The notes beneath the pieces were generated by a model. It did no database searches. It was not told where the DNA came from and saw only the letters and a list, made by a program, of their open reading frames with translations. The position numbers and the translations under genes are program-made. Source: DATBVX01 sp963696675 (lineage in GTDB: Bacteria; Pseudomonadota; Gammaproteobacteria; Steroidobacterales; Steroidobacteraceae). Taken from it: a stretch of DNA of 64,000 bases. Shown one piece after another: positions 39,403-47,764 of the stretch (positions within the stretch are counted from its first letter, which is position 1; each line of letters starts with the position of its first letter). The stretch is from assembly GCA_963696675.1 (NCBI GenBank), contig CAVOLM010000013.1:43941-107940 (forward strand). The letters are read 5' to 3'.

Positions 39403-41005
39403 TCATCCAAACAGCCCGTGCACGTACCAGCGCTGCGGGGTCCGGCGCTCCCGGTACACCCAGAGCCTCACGCCATCCTCGGCACGCGTCTCGAAGTAAT
39501 CGCGCATCACTTCACGGCCGTCCCACCAACCCGTCTCGATGCGCTCCGGCCCTCGCAATTTCTTTCCCTGGCGCGCAATCGCGCGTGGCTGTGCCAGCAG
39601 CCACAAAGGACGCTCGACAGCTCGTCGGGCTTCACTGCCGCGCGGCTGACCAGGCTCATTGCCGCCACCGATTCTCCAGGCGCATTCCGGCCGGTGATCT
39701 TCGACCGCATGCACGCCGAACACCCGGTCGTTGCCGAGCCGGGCGCGCAGCCGCTCGATCAGTCGCGGCAGCGCATCGATGGTCTCGTGGCTCTGTGCCT
39801 GCTTCCACAGCCAGCCATTCGCGGGCATCGCTGCAAGCAGCGCCCCTGATCGCAATCGCAGGGCAATGACGGGCGCCGGCAGTGCGAGCGCTGCCAGCCG
39901 TTCGGCCAGCAGGCCACGCAGATGCGTGACCTCGCCGCTCGGCAACGCGAGGCCGATATGAGTTCGGGTCAGCGGATGCGCCCGATGCTTGAGTTCGATG
40001 ATCAATAACGCGATCGCAGCTTGTCGTTCACGCAGGAAACGCTGCAGGCACTCGAGCAGCGGCTCACATGCAGACTCGAGCTTCTGCGCAGTTTCGATTT
40101 CATGATCCGGGAACCTGCCGCACATCGAATCGTTCCGGGCTGCGAAATCCGCGTCGTGCCTGGGCGCGGCGGCCGAATGCGCGATCCAGCTCATCCAGCC
40201 AGCGAGCTCCCAGGCGACGTGCAAATCCGGTGCGTGGCAGACGCACGAGATCGCCGACGGTGTGCACACCCATGTTGAGCAGCAGCACCATGACTTCCGC
40301 AGGCCAGCGCAGGGAGCTGATGGCAACAGTCGCAAGATGTCGGGTCAGCTCGCCGGGTTTCTCGATGATCACGGCACTGGCGGCTGCTTCAGCGCTCTCG
40401 CGCGATGCGGGACGGGATCGTGCCAGCCACAAAGAGCCTGTGGGTGTGGGAGCCAGGGCGAGGCGCGCAGTCACTCCCTGCTCACGCAGGCCCGTGGCCA
40501 GGCGTTCCACCAACGCTCGCGCGCCGCCGAACAGTTTCAGACTGCCCTTCACTTCCAGCAGCAATTCATCGGGTGGCTCGAGGCTCACCAGGGGCGTGAA
40601 CTGTCGTTGACACCACGCTGCGAGGTGCACGAGTCGTGCGTGTTCACGCGCCGCATCGCGCGCACGAGCTTGCAGATCCGGCTCCAGCGCGATCGCGGCA
40701 TTCAACGACTGCCCTGCACGAACGCCGGCAGCGCGTGCCTTTTCATTACAGGCGAGCACGAACTGCTGGCGACTCTGCGGATCGATGACGGCCAGGGAGT
40801 CCCGGGATGAGGAGTCCTGCAACACTTCCAGTGCCAGTCGCGGCAGATCGATCGCGAGCCAAAGCCGACGAGCTGCTGTGGGGGAAAGTCTCGCCTCATG
40901 AGGTGGTTCGCGTAGAGCGCGAGCCGGGCGTGGCTGAGCTTTCGCGTGCGTGCGCTCAGCGGCAGGGTCGGAAGGAAACAGGGGCAGGTTGCGCAGCGCG
41001 CGCAT
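39403..41005 (-). CDS. imuB: Y-family polymerase-like mutagenesis protein ImuB, frame interrupted near 40115
   Basis: About 533 residues. The Y-family-like core begins RRLWLAIDLPRLALEV and continues through LAVIDPQSRQQFVLACN, then HARLVHLAAWCQRQFTPLVSLEP, and a helix-hairpin-helix region LLNMGVHTVGDLVRLPRTGFARRLG. Catalytic acids of true Y polymerases are missing, as in all ImuB proteins, which act as the beta-clamp-binding hub for DnaE2. Near 40115 the frame must shift once to continue from ERFDVRQ into FPDHEIETAQKLESACEPLL and onward. The C-terminal part (to DGVRLWVYRERRTPQRWYVHGLFG) is the usual ImuB tail. The start is taken at 41005, 17 bases from the imuA stop. Confidence 0.9.
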
Positions 41006-41022
41006 GACAGACCCAGTCGTCG

Positions 41023-41652
41023 TCAGCGTCGATCCAGCATCACGATGCCGGCTTTGCCACCTTGCGCTTTCACGATCTCGATCGCGAGACGCGCATCGTC
41101 GCCCCACAAAGCGAGGCGCAAGGTCGCAGGCGAAGCCTGTTTGCGTTGTGACAAGGAGCGAAACAGCACTCCCACGCAACCCCCCGCGTGCGCAGCGAGC
41201 TTGAGTCGTCGCAACGAATGCAGGCTCGCGCTCTCGATCCAGGCCAGCACTGCGAGACAGGCCCCCGAACGCAGGGCCTGCTCGGTCGCCCACAATGTCT
41301 GGGTCGGAGTCAGTGCTCCGCTCATCAGCACCCGCGCCGGGTCGATACCGCGTTCGGCGAGCGCCGGTGCATAAGGCAGATGCGGCGGGTTGAGCCAGGC
41401 GATGCTGCGCGGCACAGGGGCTTGCTCGCTGGCGATCAGCCGTTTGAGCGCCGGAACGAAAAGGCTCAGCTCACCGATGCCAGTGCAGGCATGCAGGACT
41501 TCGATGAGACCCGGACAGGGCCAGCCGCCGCCGGGCAAACGCTCATCGAGAAGCGCGTATTCGCTCGGTATGCAGGCGGATGAAACCTGCACTGCTCCCT
41601 TCGCTCTCCAGAGAACGGCGGAAGAAAACAAAGTGTCGAGCGAAGCGGCCAT
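41023..41652 (-). CDS. imuA: Translesion-synthesis-associated protein ImuA
   Basis: 209 residues, first gene of the SOS mutagenesis operon. It is RecA/SulA-like: ALLDERLPGGGWPCPGLIEVL at the start, GELSLFVPALKRL, AWLNPPHLPYAPALAERGID, and a conserved end. The P-loop of RecA is degenerate, as usual for ImuA. ImuA assists ImuB and DnaE2 in damage-induced mutagenesis. A LexA box lies about 78 bases upstream of the ATG, which makes the operon SOS-inducible. Confidence 0.92.
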   Translation of the reverse strand: MAASLDTLFSSAVLWRAKGAVQVSSACIPSEYALLDERLPGGGWPCPGLIEVLHACTGIGELSLFVPALKRLIASEQAPVPRSIAWLNPPHLPYAPALAERGIDPARVLMSGALTPTQTLWATEQALRSGACLAVLAWIESASLHSLRRLKLAAHAGGCVGVLFRSLSQRKQASPATLRLALWGDDARLAIEIVKAQGGKAGIVMLDRR

Positions 41653-41729
41653 GGAGTCGGCAGACTCGGAGACCCCTGTGGAGAGTTGTGGAGCTGCAAA
41701 ACGAAAAGAACCTGTACTGGCTACAGGTA

Positions 41730-41745
41730 CTGTGATTATATACAG
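41730..41745 (-). promoter_or_regulatory. LexA (SOS) box of the imuA-imuB-dnaE2 operon
   Basis: CTGTGATTATATACAG is an exact CTGT-N8-ACAG with an A/T-rich core, the gammaproteobacterial LexA consensus. It lies 78-93 bases upstream of imuA. A near match with a 7-base spacer (CTGTACTGGCTACAG) sits at 41712-41726, between this box and imuA. Confidence 0.85.
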
Positions 41746-41927
41746 TCATCAGGGCTGGGCAAGCTCTCTTATTAAGAGTGTCCCCCACGAATCTGGTTGG
41801 GCCGCAATCGGCCCCACGTGCACTTGTCGACCGCGCCTTGAACCACGATAGTCGCGAATGAAGGGCCCACCCAAACTGAAATATTTGCGGCGGACGATTT
41901 CTCAGCCTCACTGAACCGAGCGGCCAC

Positions 41928-42014
41928 ATGAACACCACCACCGTGGTCCTCACGCTGCCCATGGCGATCGTGCTGGCGGGCAGCCTGTACTGGCTTTTCC
42001 GGCATCTATTCTGA
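41928..42014 (+). CDS. 28-residue single-helix membrane peptide upstream of ppk2
   Basis: The short frame encodes MNTTTVVLTLPMAIVLAGSL followed by YWLFRHLF. One hydrophobic helix (about 6-24) ends in an aromatic/basic C-terminus, the layout of small subunits such as those of cytochrome bd oxidase or KdpF, though no family is recognised. Its TGA is 10 bases before the ATG of ppk2, so the two are probably co-transcribed. The ribosome site is weak. The chance that a random 28-codon frame gives such a clean helix is not negligible, so confidence is moderate. Confidence 0.5.
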   Translation: MNTTTVVLTLPMAIVLAGSLYWLFRHLF

Positions 42015-42024
42015 GGGCGCCTCA

Positions 42025-42945
42025 ATGGATTCGTGGCCACCGATTAATCACGATGAGGTCATCCAACGCATCGGGCGCGATCTCGCGGACAGCTACGATG
42101 AAGAGCTGGAGATGGAGATCGAGGACCACCATCCGCTTCCGGGCGTATCTCCGGCTGCGGATGCAGCGGCGGAGAAGGAGTATCGGCGAAACTACTTCCA
42201 GCAGCTGTTCCGGCTCCAGGCGGAGCTCGTGAAGCTGCAGGATTGGGTGGTTGCGGCACGCGAGAAGGTCGTAATCCTGTTCGAAGGGCGTGACGCCGCC
42301 GGCAAGGGCGGCGCCATCAAGCGCATCACCCAGAGGCTCAATCCACGCATGTGCCGCGTGGTGGCACTCCCCGCGCCGAACGATCGCGAGCGCACGCAAT
42401 GGTATTTCCAGCGCTACGTGTCACACCTGCCGGCCGGCGGCGAGATCGTGCTGTTCGATCGCAGCTGGTACAACCGTGCGGGCGTCGAGCACGTGATGGG
42501 CTTCTGCACACCTGCCGAATACGAAGAGTTCTTTCGCTCCGTACCGGAGTTCGAACGCATGCTGGTGCGCTCAGGCATCCGGCTGCTCAAGTACTGGTTT
42601 TCAATCACGGACGAGGAGCAGCACCTGCGGTTCCTCGGGCGAATTCATGATCCGCTCAAGCAATGGAAGCTGAGCCCGATGGATCTTGAATCGCGCCGCC
42701 TCTGGGAGGACTACACCAAGGCGAAAGAGGTTATGCTCGAACGCTCTCACATCCCGGACCGGTGCCTCGCAGGCTGCGGCGCAAGCGTACGCGGAGCGCT
42801 CGCGCTCGCGCTCGCGCTCATCGACCAGTACCTCGCCGCCTGGAACGAACCCGCGGCACAAATTTTTTCGAATTCAAACCCAGCGGGCGAATCGGTCGTG
42901 TGTACGGGTTCTGGTCGCCGTAGTCAGGTACGAAACGCTCGCTGA
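42025..42945 (+). CDS. ppk2: Polyphosphate kinase 2, with divergent C-terminal tail
   Basis: 306 residues. PPK2 transfers phosphate between polyphosphate and nucleotides in the cytosol. The kinase core is intact: Walker A GRDAAGKGGAIKRI, the lid-proximal NDRERTQWYFQRYVSHLPAGG, Walker B IVLFDRSWYNRAGVE, and KYWFSITDEEQHLRFLGRIHDPLKQWKLSPMD. After AKEVMLERSHIP (about residue 244) the family normally continues with an APW motif and a basic helix. Here it reads DRCLAGCGASVRG, then Ala-Leu repeats, and an unrelated tail of about 40 residues. Four tandem GCGCTC units (42796-42819) encode the Ala-Leu stretch. Compensating indels or replacement of the tail are both possible. Confidence 0.88.
   Translation: MDSWPPINHDEVIQRIGRDLADSYDEELEMEIEDHHPLPGVSPAADAAAEKEYRRNYFQQLFRLQAELVKLQDWVVAAREKVVILFEGRDAAGKGGAIKRITQRLNPRMCRVVALPAPNDRERTQWYFQRYVSHLPAGGEIVLFDRSWYNRAGVEHVMGFCTPAEYEEFFRSVPEFERMLVRSGIRLLKYWFSITDEEQHLRFLGRIHDPLKQWKLSPMDLESRRLWEDYTKAKEVMLERSHIPDRCLAGCGASVRGALALALALIDQYLAAWNEPAAQIFSNSNPAGESVVCTGSGRRSQVRNAR
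42796..42819 (+). repeat. Four tandem copies of GCGCTC in ppk2
   Basis: A perfect hexanucleotide repeat, in frame, encodes Ala-Leu four times just before IDQYLAAW. Copy-number change would keep the frame. Confidence 0.8.
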
Positions 42946-42967
42946 TTCAAACCAGCGGCTCGAATCG
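42873..42967. repeat. Imperfect 22-23 bp direct repeat at the end of ppk2
   Basis: The segment at 42873-42895 (TTCAAACCCAGCGGGCGAAT and on) recurs at 42946-42967 (TTCAAACCAGCGGCTCGAAT and on) with few differences. Each copy carries outer inverted ends (GAATTC or GATTC against GAATC). They could be two operator sites for the RND gene downstream. The second copy begins at the base after the ppk2 stop codon. Confidence 0.45.
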
Positions 42968-43160
42968 CACATCCAACTTCCGGTGCACGACACAGTTAAT
43001 TCCCGCGCGTAGAGTCGGCCGGGATTACGGCGATTTTTCCGCTCCGGTTGCAGTGGAACTTTCTAGTGCAACGTGAAGTCTGCAAGCGGCAACTCATCTG
43101 CCCGAGCGGCGTCAAGGCGTGGAACGCAGCAGATGATTCATCGCAGCCCTTAGGGAGGGC

Positions 43161-46100
43161 GTGAACGTGAAGCTCACCGATGGTTCGCTCCGCAACCCTG
43201 CGGCCGTGATCATCACGATGGCGCTGGTCATCGCGTTCGGCATCTATAGCGCGCTCAAGCTCCCGATCCAGCTGTTCCCGGACATCGAAGAGCCGCAGAT
43301 GTCGATCTTCACCGGGTGGCGCGCGGCGGCGCCCGCTGAGGTGGAATCGGAACTCATCGAACCACAGGAAGCAGCCCTGCAAGGCCTGCCAGGCCTGAAG
43401 GAGCTCAACGCGTTTGCCAACGCCGGCGGCAGCTCCATAAATCTGCGTTTCAATGTCGGCACCGACATGCGGGCGGCGATGATGGACGTCATCGGCCGCA
43501 TGAACCAGCTCCCGACCCTGCCGCGCGACGCGACTCCGCCGGTGATCTCGCTCGGCGAGGATGGTGGCGGCGGCGCCAATCAGACCTTGAGCTGGTTCTT
43601 CGTGCAGTTGCTGCCTGGAACACCCGGCCCGATCGAGAACTACCAGAAGTTTCTCGAGGACGTCGTCAAGCCCCGGATCGAGTCCGTGCCCGGTGTCGCC
43701 GTCGTCAATATCAACGCGAGCGCACCGGAAGAGTTACAGGTGCGCTTCGATCCGTATCGCGCGGCGGAGCTCGGCATCGAGATTCCCGCGGTCGCGGCAG
43801 TCGCCGGGACTGCGAATGACACTTCGGGCGGCTATGTCGAAGTTGGCCGCCGTGATTACGCTCTGCGTTTCGCCGGCCGCTATTCACCGCAGGATCTCGG
43901 CGAACAGATTCTCGCGTGGCGTAACGGCAGCCCGGTGCGCCTGCGGGACATTGCAGATATCCAGGTGCGGCGCGGCGATCGCCAGAATCTCGCGATGCAG
44001 AACGGCAACCCCGCCATGGGCCTGCAGATCATCAAGGAAAACGGCGCGAACGTTCTCGATACGCTTGGCGCGGTAAAGGAACAGATTGCGGAACTGCGCG
44101 AGGGGCAACTCAAGGAAATGGGGCTCACGATCCAGCAGTCGTTCGATCCGTCGTTGTTCATCAACCAGGCGATCAACCTCGTCTCGAGCAACCTCTTCGC
44201 GGGCGTGTTGCTCGCGCTCGGCGTGCTGTGGCTGTTCCTGCGACACACGCGCGCCGTGATATTGGTGGGCCTCACGGTTCCGATCTGCCTGTTGTCGACC
44301 TTCATCACGCTGCAGCTCACCGGCCGCACGCTCAATGTGATCTCCCTCGCCGGCCTCGCCTTTGGTGTCGGCATGGTCCTCGATGCCGGGATCATCGTGC
44401 TGGAAAACACTTTGCGCCTGCAGGAACGCGGCGAGCTGCCGGAAGTCGCGGCGAGTCGGGGCACACAGGAAGTTTGGCCGGCGCTTCTTGCATCCACGAT
44501 CACCACGGTCGCCATCTTTCTCCCGGTGCTGTGGCTCAAGGATGCCGAGGGTCAGTTGTTCGCGGACCTCGCACTGACGATCTCGATCGCCAATGTGATT
44601 TCCATGCTCGTGGCGGTCACGGTCGTGCCCGTCGTGGTCGCACGCTGGGTGAAGCCGCCACCGTTGCGCGCCGAAACCAAGGAGAGATCCGATCGGTTCG
44701 CGCGCCGCATCGTCGCCCTCACCGACGGCCGTCAACGGCGCCGCTTGCTCATCATGGGACTCATCAGCGCGCCGATCCTGTTGAGCTGGCTGCTGCTGCC
44801 GCGGCTCGATTACCTGCCGCCGGTCAAACGCGCCGCGATCGATGGCTTCCTGCAATTTCCTCCCGGCGCCAGCGTCGACACGATCGACCGCGAGATCGTG
44901 CAGCCCATCGCGCAGCGCATGCGGCCATACATGGAGGGCGTCAAGCAACCCGCGCTCCTCAACTATTACGTGCTCGTCTGGCCGGGTGGTGGCGGAACTA
45001 TCGGGGCGCGGGTTAAGGATCAATCACAACTTCCGGAGCTGGAACGGCTCCTGAAAGAAGAGATCCTGGTCGGCTTTCCCGACATGGAATCATTCGTTGC
45101 CGAGGGAAACCTGTTTGGCGGCTTTGGCGACGGGCGCAATATCGATCTGATGCTGCAGTCCGCCGACGTGACTGCGCTGTTTCCAATCGCCCGCGCCGCG
45201 ATGCAGGAGATCGAGAAGCGGATGCCCGGTGCACAGGTCCAGCCCTGGCAGGGTCTTGAAGCCGCTGAGCCGGAGCTGCGCGTGACACCGGATGATCGGC
45301 GCCTCACCGAAGCGGGATGGAATCGCTCCACCGCCGGCAACATCGTTCGGGCGATGGGTGACGGCCTTTGGATCGGGGATTACTTCGACGGTAACAAGCG
45401 GCTCGACGTGATCCTGCGCGCGGAAGGCTGGAAGAGTCCGGAAGAGCTCGCGAGCGTGCCGTTGGCGACTCCCGCCGGCGGCGTGATGCCGCTCGGTGAC
45501 CTGATGGCAGTCGAGACCAAAGTCGGGCCCGGCGGCCTGCGCCGTGTCGACGGCAAGCGCACCGTATCGCTCGGTATTTCGCCGCCTCGCAAGATGTCCC
45601 TGGAGGAATCTGTCGAGATCCTGAAACGCGACATCGAACCCGTGATCAAGAAGATGCTGCCCGCGGACGGCAGTATTCGTTATGGCGGCAGCGCCGATAA
45701 TCTGAGCAACGCGATCACCAACATGGGCCAGAACTTCGCGTTTGCGGTGCTGGTGCTGTTCCTGATCATGGCCGCCATGTTCCGTTCAGTGAAGGATAGC
45801 CTGCTGGTGGTGCTGACGATTCCGCTGGCGACCGTCGGCGGCGTGCTCGCGCTGCGCGCGCTCAACCTGATCAGCTTCCAGCCGCTCGACCTGCTCACGA
45901 TGATTGGCTTCGTGATCATGATGGGGCTGGTCATCAACAATGCGATTCTGCTCGTCGATCAGACGCGCGCCAGCGAGCGCGCCGGCCTCGACCGGCGTGA
46001 GGCGGTCGTGCAGTCCATTCAGCTCCGTATCCGGCCGATCCTCTGCAACACCGCGACCTCGCTCGTCGGCATGTTGCCGCTCGCCGTGGTGCCCGGGCCC

Positions 46101-46274
46101 GGCAGCACGCTGTATCGCGGCCTTGGCGCCGTTATCGTCGGCGGCATGACAGTGAGCACGGTGTTCACATTGCTGTTGCTGCCGGCACTGCTGCGGCTCG
46201 GCGAGCGCGAGCCCGGCACCGAAGCACAGCCCGCCCGCAAATTCACCCCGCCCAGACTGGAGCGAGTCGCCTGA
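43161..46274 (+). CDS. RND efflux permease, pump 2 (intact)
   Basis: 1037 residues with a GTG start behind an AGGGAGGG ribosome site. It has the full RND order with twelve helices: TM1 NPAAVIITMALVIAFGIYSALKLP, the central TM4 motif GMVLDAGIIVLENTLR with a single proton-relay Asp, where pump 1 has two, the second half LVLFLIMAAMFRSVKDSLLVVL, and TM10-11 VIMMGLVINNAILLVDQTRA. It is an inner-membrane proton antiporter of unknown substrate. Unlike pump 1 the permease precedes its adaptor and the frame is unbroken. It overlaps the adaptor start by one base. Confidence 0.93.
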   Translation: MNVKLTDGSLRNPAAVIITMALVIAFGIYSALKLPIQLFPDIEEPQMSIFTGWRAAAPAEVESELIEPQEAALQGLPGLKELNAFANAGGSSINLRFNVGTDMRAAMMDVIGRMNQLPTLPRDATPPVISLGEDGGGGANQTLSWFFVQLLPGTPGPIENYQKFLEDVVKPRIESVPGVAVVNINASAPEELQVRFDPYRAAELGIEIPAVAAVAGTANDTSGGYVEVGRRDYALRFAGRYSPQDLGEQILAWRNGSPVRLRDIADIQVRRGDRQNLAMQNGNPAMGLQIIKENGANVLDTLGAVKEQIAELREGQLKEMGLTIQQSFDPSLFINQAINLVSSNLFAGVLLALGVLWLFLRHTRAVILVGLTVPICLLSTFITLQLTGRTLNVISLAGLAFGVGMVLDAGIIVLENTLRLQERGELPEVAASRGTQEVWPALLASTITTVAIFLPVLWLKDAEGQLFADLALTISIANVISMLVAVTVVPVVVARWVKPPPLRAETKERSDRFARRIVALTDGRQRRRLLIMGLISAPILLSWLLLPRLDYLPPVKRAAIDGFLQFPPGASVDTIDREIVQPIAQRMRPYMEGVKQPALLNYYVLVWPGGGGTIGARVKDQSQLPELERLLKEEILVGFPDMESFVAEGNLFGGFGDGRNIDLMLQSADVTALFPIARAAMQEIEKRMPGAQVQPWQGLEAAEPELRVTPDDRRLTEAGWNRSTAGNIVRAMGDGLWIGDYFDGNKRLDVILRAEGWKSPEELASVPLATPAGGVMPLGDLMAVETKVGPGGLRRVDGKRTVSLGISPPRKMSLEESVEILKRDIEPVIKKMLPADGSIRYGGSADNLSNAITNMGQNFAFAVLVLFLIMAAMFRSVKDSLLVVLTIPLATVGGVLALRALNLISFQPLDLLTMIGFVIMMGLVINNAILLVDQTRASERAGLDRREAVVQSIQLRIRPILCNTATSLVGMLPLAVVPGPGSTLYRGLGAVIVGGMTVSTVFTLLLLPALLRLGEREPGTEAQPARKFTPPRLERVA

Positions 46275-47347
46275 TGACGCGGAGCACTCATATGAAACAC
46301 GCACTCCTCGCCACTGGCGTCGTCGCACTGGCGCTCGCTGCATTCCAGGCTCCCGCACAAGAGGCGAATGCGCCCGCGGCGCCCGTCAAGGTTGGCAAAG
46401 CGAGCAAGCAATCCATCACCACGACAATGACCGCGACCGGCACGGTCGTGAGCCGCAACGACGCGCGCATCGCGGCGGAAACTCCCGGACGCCTGACCTG
46501 GGTCGCAGAGCCCGGCACCGAGATCGAGCGCGGCGGGGTCATCGCGAGGATCGACGACTCCTCGCTGAAGCTGCACCTGCGGGAGAACGACGCGACCATT
46601 GCCCGCTTGCAGGCCAATCGCAAGTACCAGGACTCCCAGGTCGCACGCTTTCAACGGCTCATGGAGCAGAAGATCGCCTCGCAGGCGCAGCTCGACGAAG
46701 CCGTTGCACAGCGCGACATGACGGCGGAGGAAATCAACCAGGCGCGTGTGACGCGCGACCAGACGTTGCACGACATCGACCGGGCGCGGGTGACTGCGCC
46801 CTTCGCCGGGCAGGTCGTGGAGCGGCTGCATCAGCCCGGTGAATTTGTCGCGGCGGGCGGTGAAGTCGCGCGGCTCGTAGATACATCCCATGTCGAGGTG
46901 CGTGCCCAGGCGCCCATGCAGGTGGCCTCATTCGTGCGCAGCGGGCGCGAGGTCAGGGTGGTGGATCATGCCAACCGCGAAGTGCGCAGCCCAATCCGCG
47001 CCGTGATCCCGGTTGGCGATGAGCGTTCGCGCCAGATGGAGATTCGTGTTTCGCTTCCGGACGGCATCTGGCCGATCGGATCGCCGGTCAACGTCGAGGT
47101 GCCGACCAGTACGCCCCTGACCGTCGTGGCCGTTCCGCGCGATGCGGTGATCCTGCGCAATGACGACGCTTACATTCTGCGGGTGATGCCCAACGGGACT
47201 GTGGAACGGGTGCCGGTCAGCACCGGAATCGGCAGCGGGGGACTGATCGAAATCAAGGGAAAGGTATCGGCAGGTGACCGCGTGGTAATACGCGGTGGCG
47301 AACGCCTGCAACCCGGCCAGAGCGTGGCCGTGATCGCTGAGGGCTGA
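46274..47347 (+). CDS. RND efflux periplasmic adaptor, pump 2
   Basis: 357 residues, or 351 from the Met at 46292, which starts a good signal peptide (MKHALLATGVVALALAAFQAPAQ). The layout is normal: barrel-sandwich GRLTWVAEPGTEIERGGVIARID, coiled-coil hairpin from LKLHLRENDATIARLQ to HDIDRARVTAPFAG, second sandwich half QVVERLHQPGEFVAAGGEVARL, then barrel and membrane-proximal domains (GSPVNVEVPTSTPLTVVAVP). It links the permease to an outer-membrane channel not encoded here. Confidence 0.9.
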   Translation: MTRSTHMKHALLATGVVALALAAFQAPAQEANAPAAPVKVGKASKQSITTTMTATGTVVSRNDARIAAETPGRLTWVAEPGTEIERGGVIARIDDSSLKLHLRENDATIARLQANRKYQDSQVARFQRLMEQKIASQAQLDEAVAQRDMTAEEINQARVTRDQTLHDIDRARVTAPFAGQVVERLHQPGEFVAAGGEVARLVDTSHVEVRAQAPMQVASFVRSGREVRVVDHANREVRSPIRAVIPVGDERSRQMEIRVSLPDGIWPIGSPVNVEVPTSTPLTVVAVPRDAVILRNDDAYILRVMPNGTVERVPVSTGIGSGGLIEIKGKVSAGDRVVIRGGERLQPGQSVAVIAEG

Positions 47348-47536
47348 CTATTTCTTCGGCAGGAAGCCCAGAAGCCGTCCGAACCAGGAGCGCCGGATCA
47401 GAGTCGAGTCGCTGTTGAACTCGCTGCTCTGATTGTGGCCCTGCGCCCACTCGCGCCAGCGCTCACTGCGCCGGTCACCCCCGTAGAACGGGTAGTCGGT
47501 GCTTTGCGGGCGAACCCGCGATCCATTCTTGCTCAT
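47348..47536 (-). CDS. Small hypothetical protein
   Basis: 62 residues (MSKNGSRVRPQSTDYPFYGG and on), basic, with several Trp and the end SWFGRLLGFLPKK that could touch membranes. The stop abuts the stop of the convergent adaptor gene. No family is recognised and the ribosome site is weak. The frame is open further upstream but that part looks random. Confidence 0.4.
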   Translation of the reverse strand: MSKNGSRVRPQSTDYPFYGGDRRSERWREWAQGHNQSSEFNSDSTLIRRSWFGRLLGFLPKK

Positions 47537-47764
47537 ATGTGGCTCGAGATTAGCCGCAGCCAACTGAACCCATCTTGAATGAAGTGCGTGCGCGACTGTT
47601 GACGAAGTGACGAAACTCAGTGGGCCATCACAGGTGACATAAGTGCGGCTGTGTGCCGCACGCCACAGCCTGGCGGGACGAAAAATGAAGTGGTACGCGG
47701 TCGGGGTATGCAGCGCTGTCAAACGTGAGCTGCCGCACACGCAGCCAGAGGGGAATCTCCGGGC

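Noticed and set aside
42870..42970. tRNA-like TTCAAA/TCGAAT motifs near the ppk2 end
   Set aside because: No acceptor stem, anticodon loop or CCA-side pairing could be built. The motifs are better explained as an imperfect direct repeat.
43884..45023. 379-codon minus-strand open frame within RND pump 2
   Set aside because: Asp/His/Arg-rich antisense shadow of an intact permease gene.
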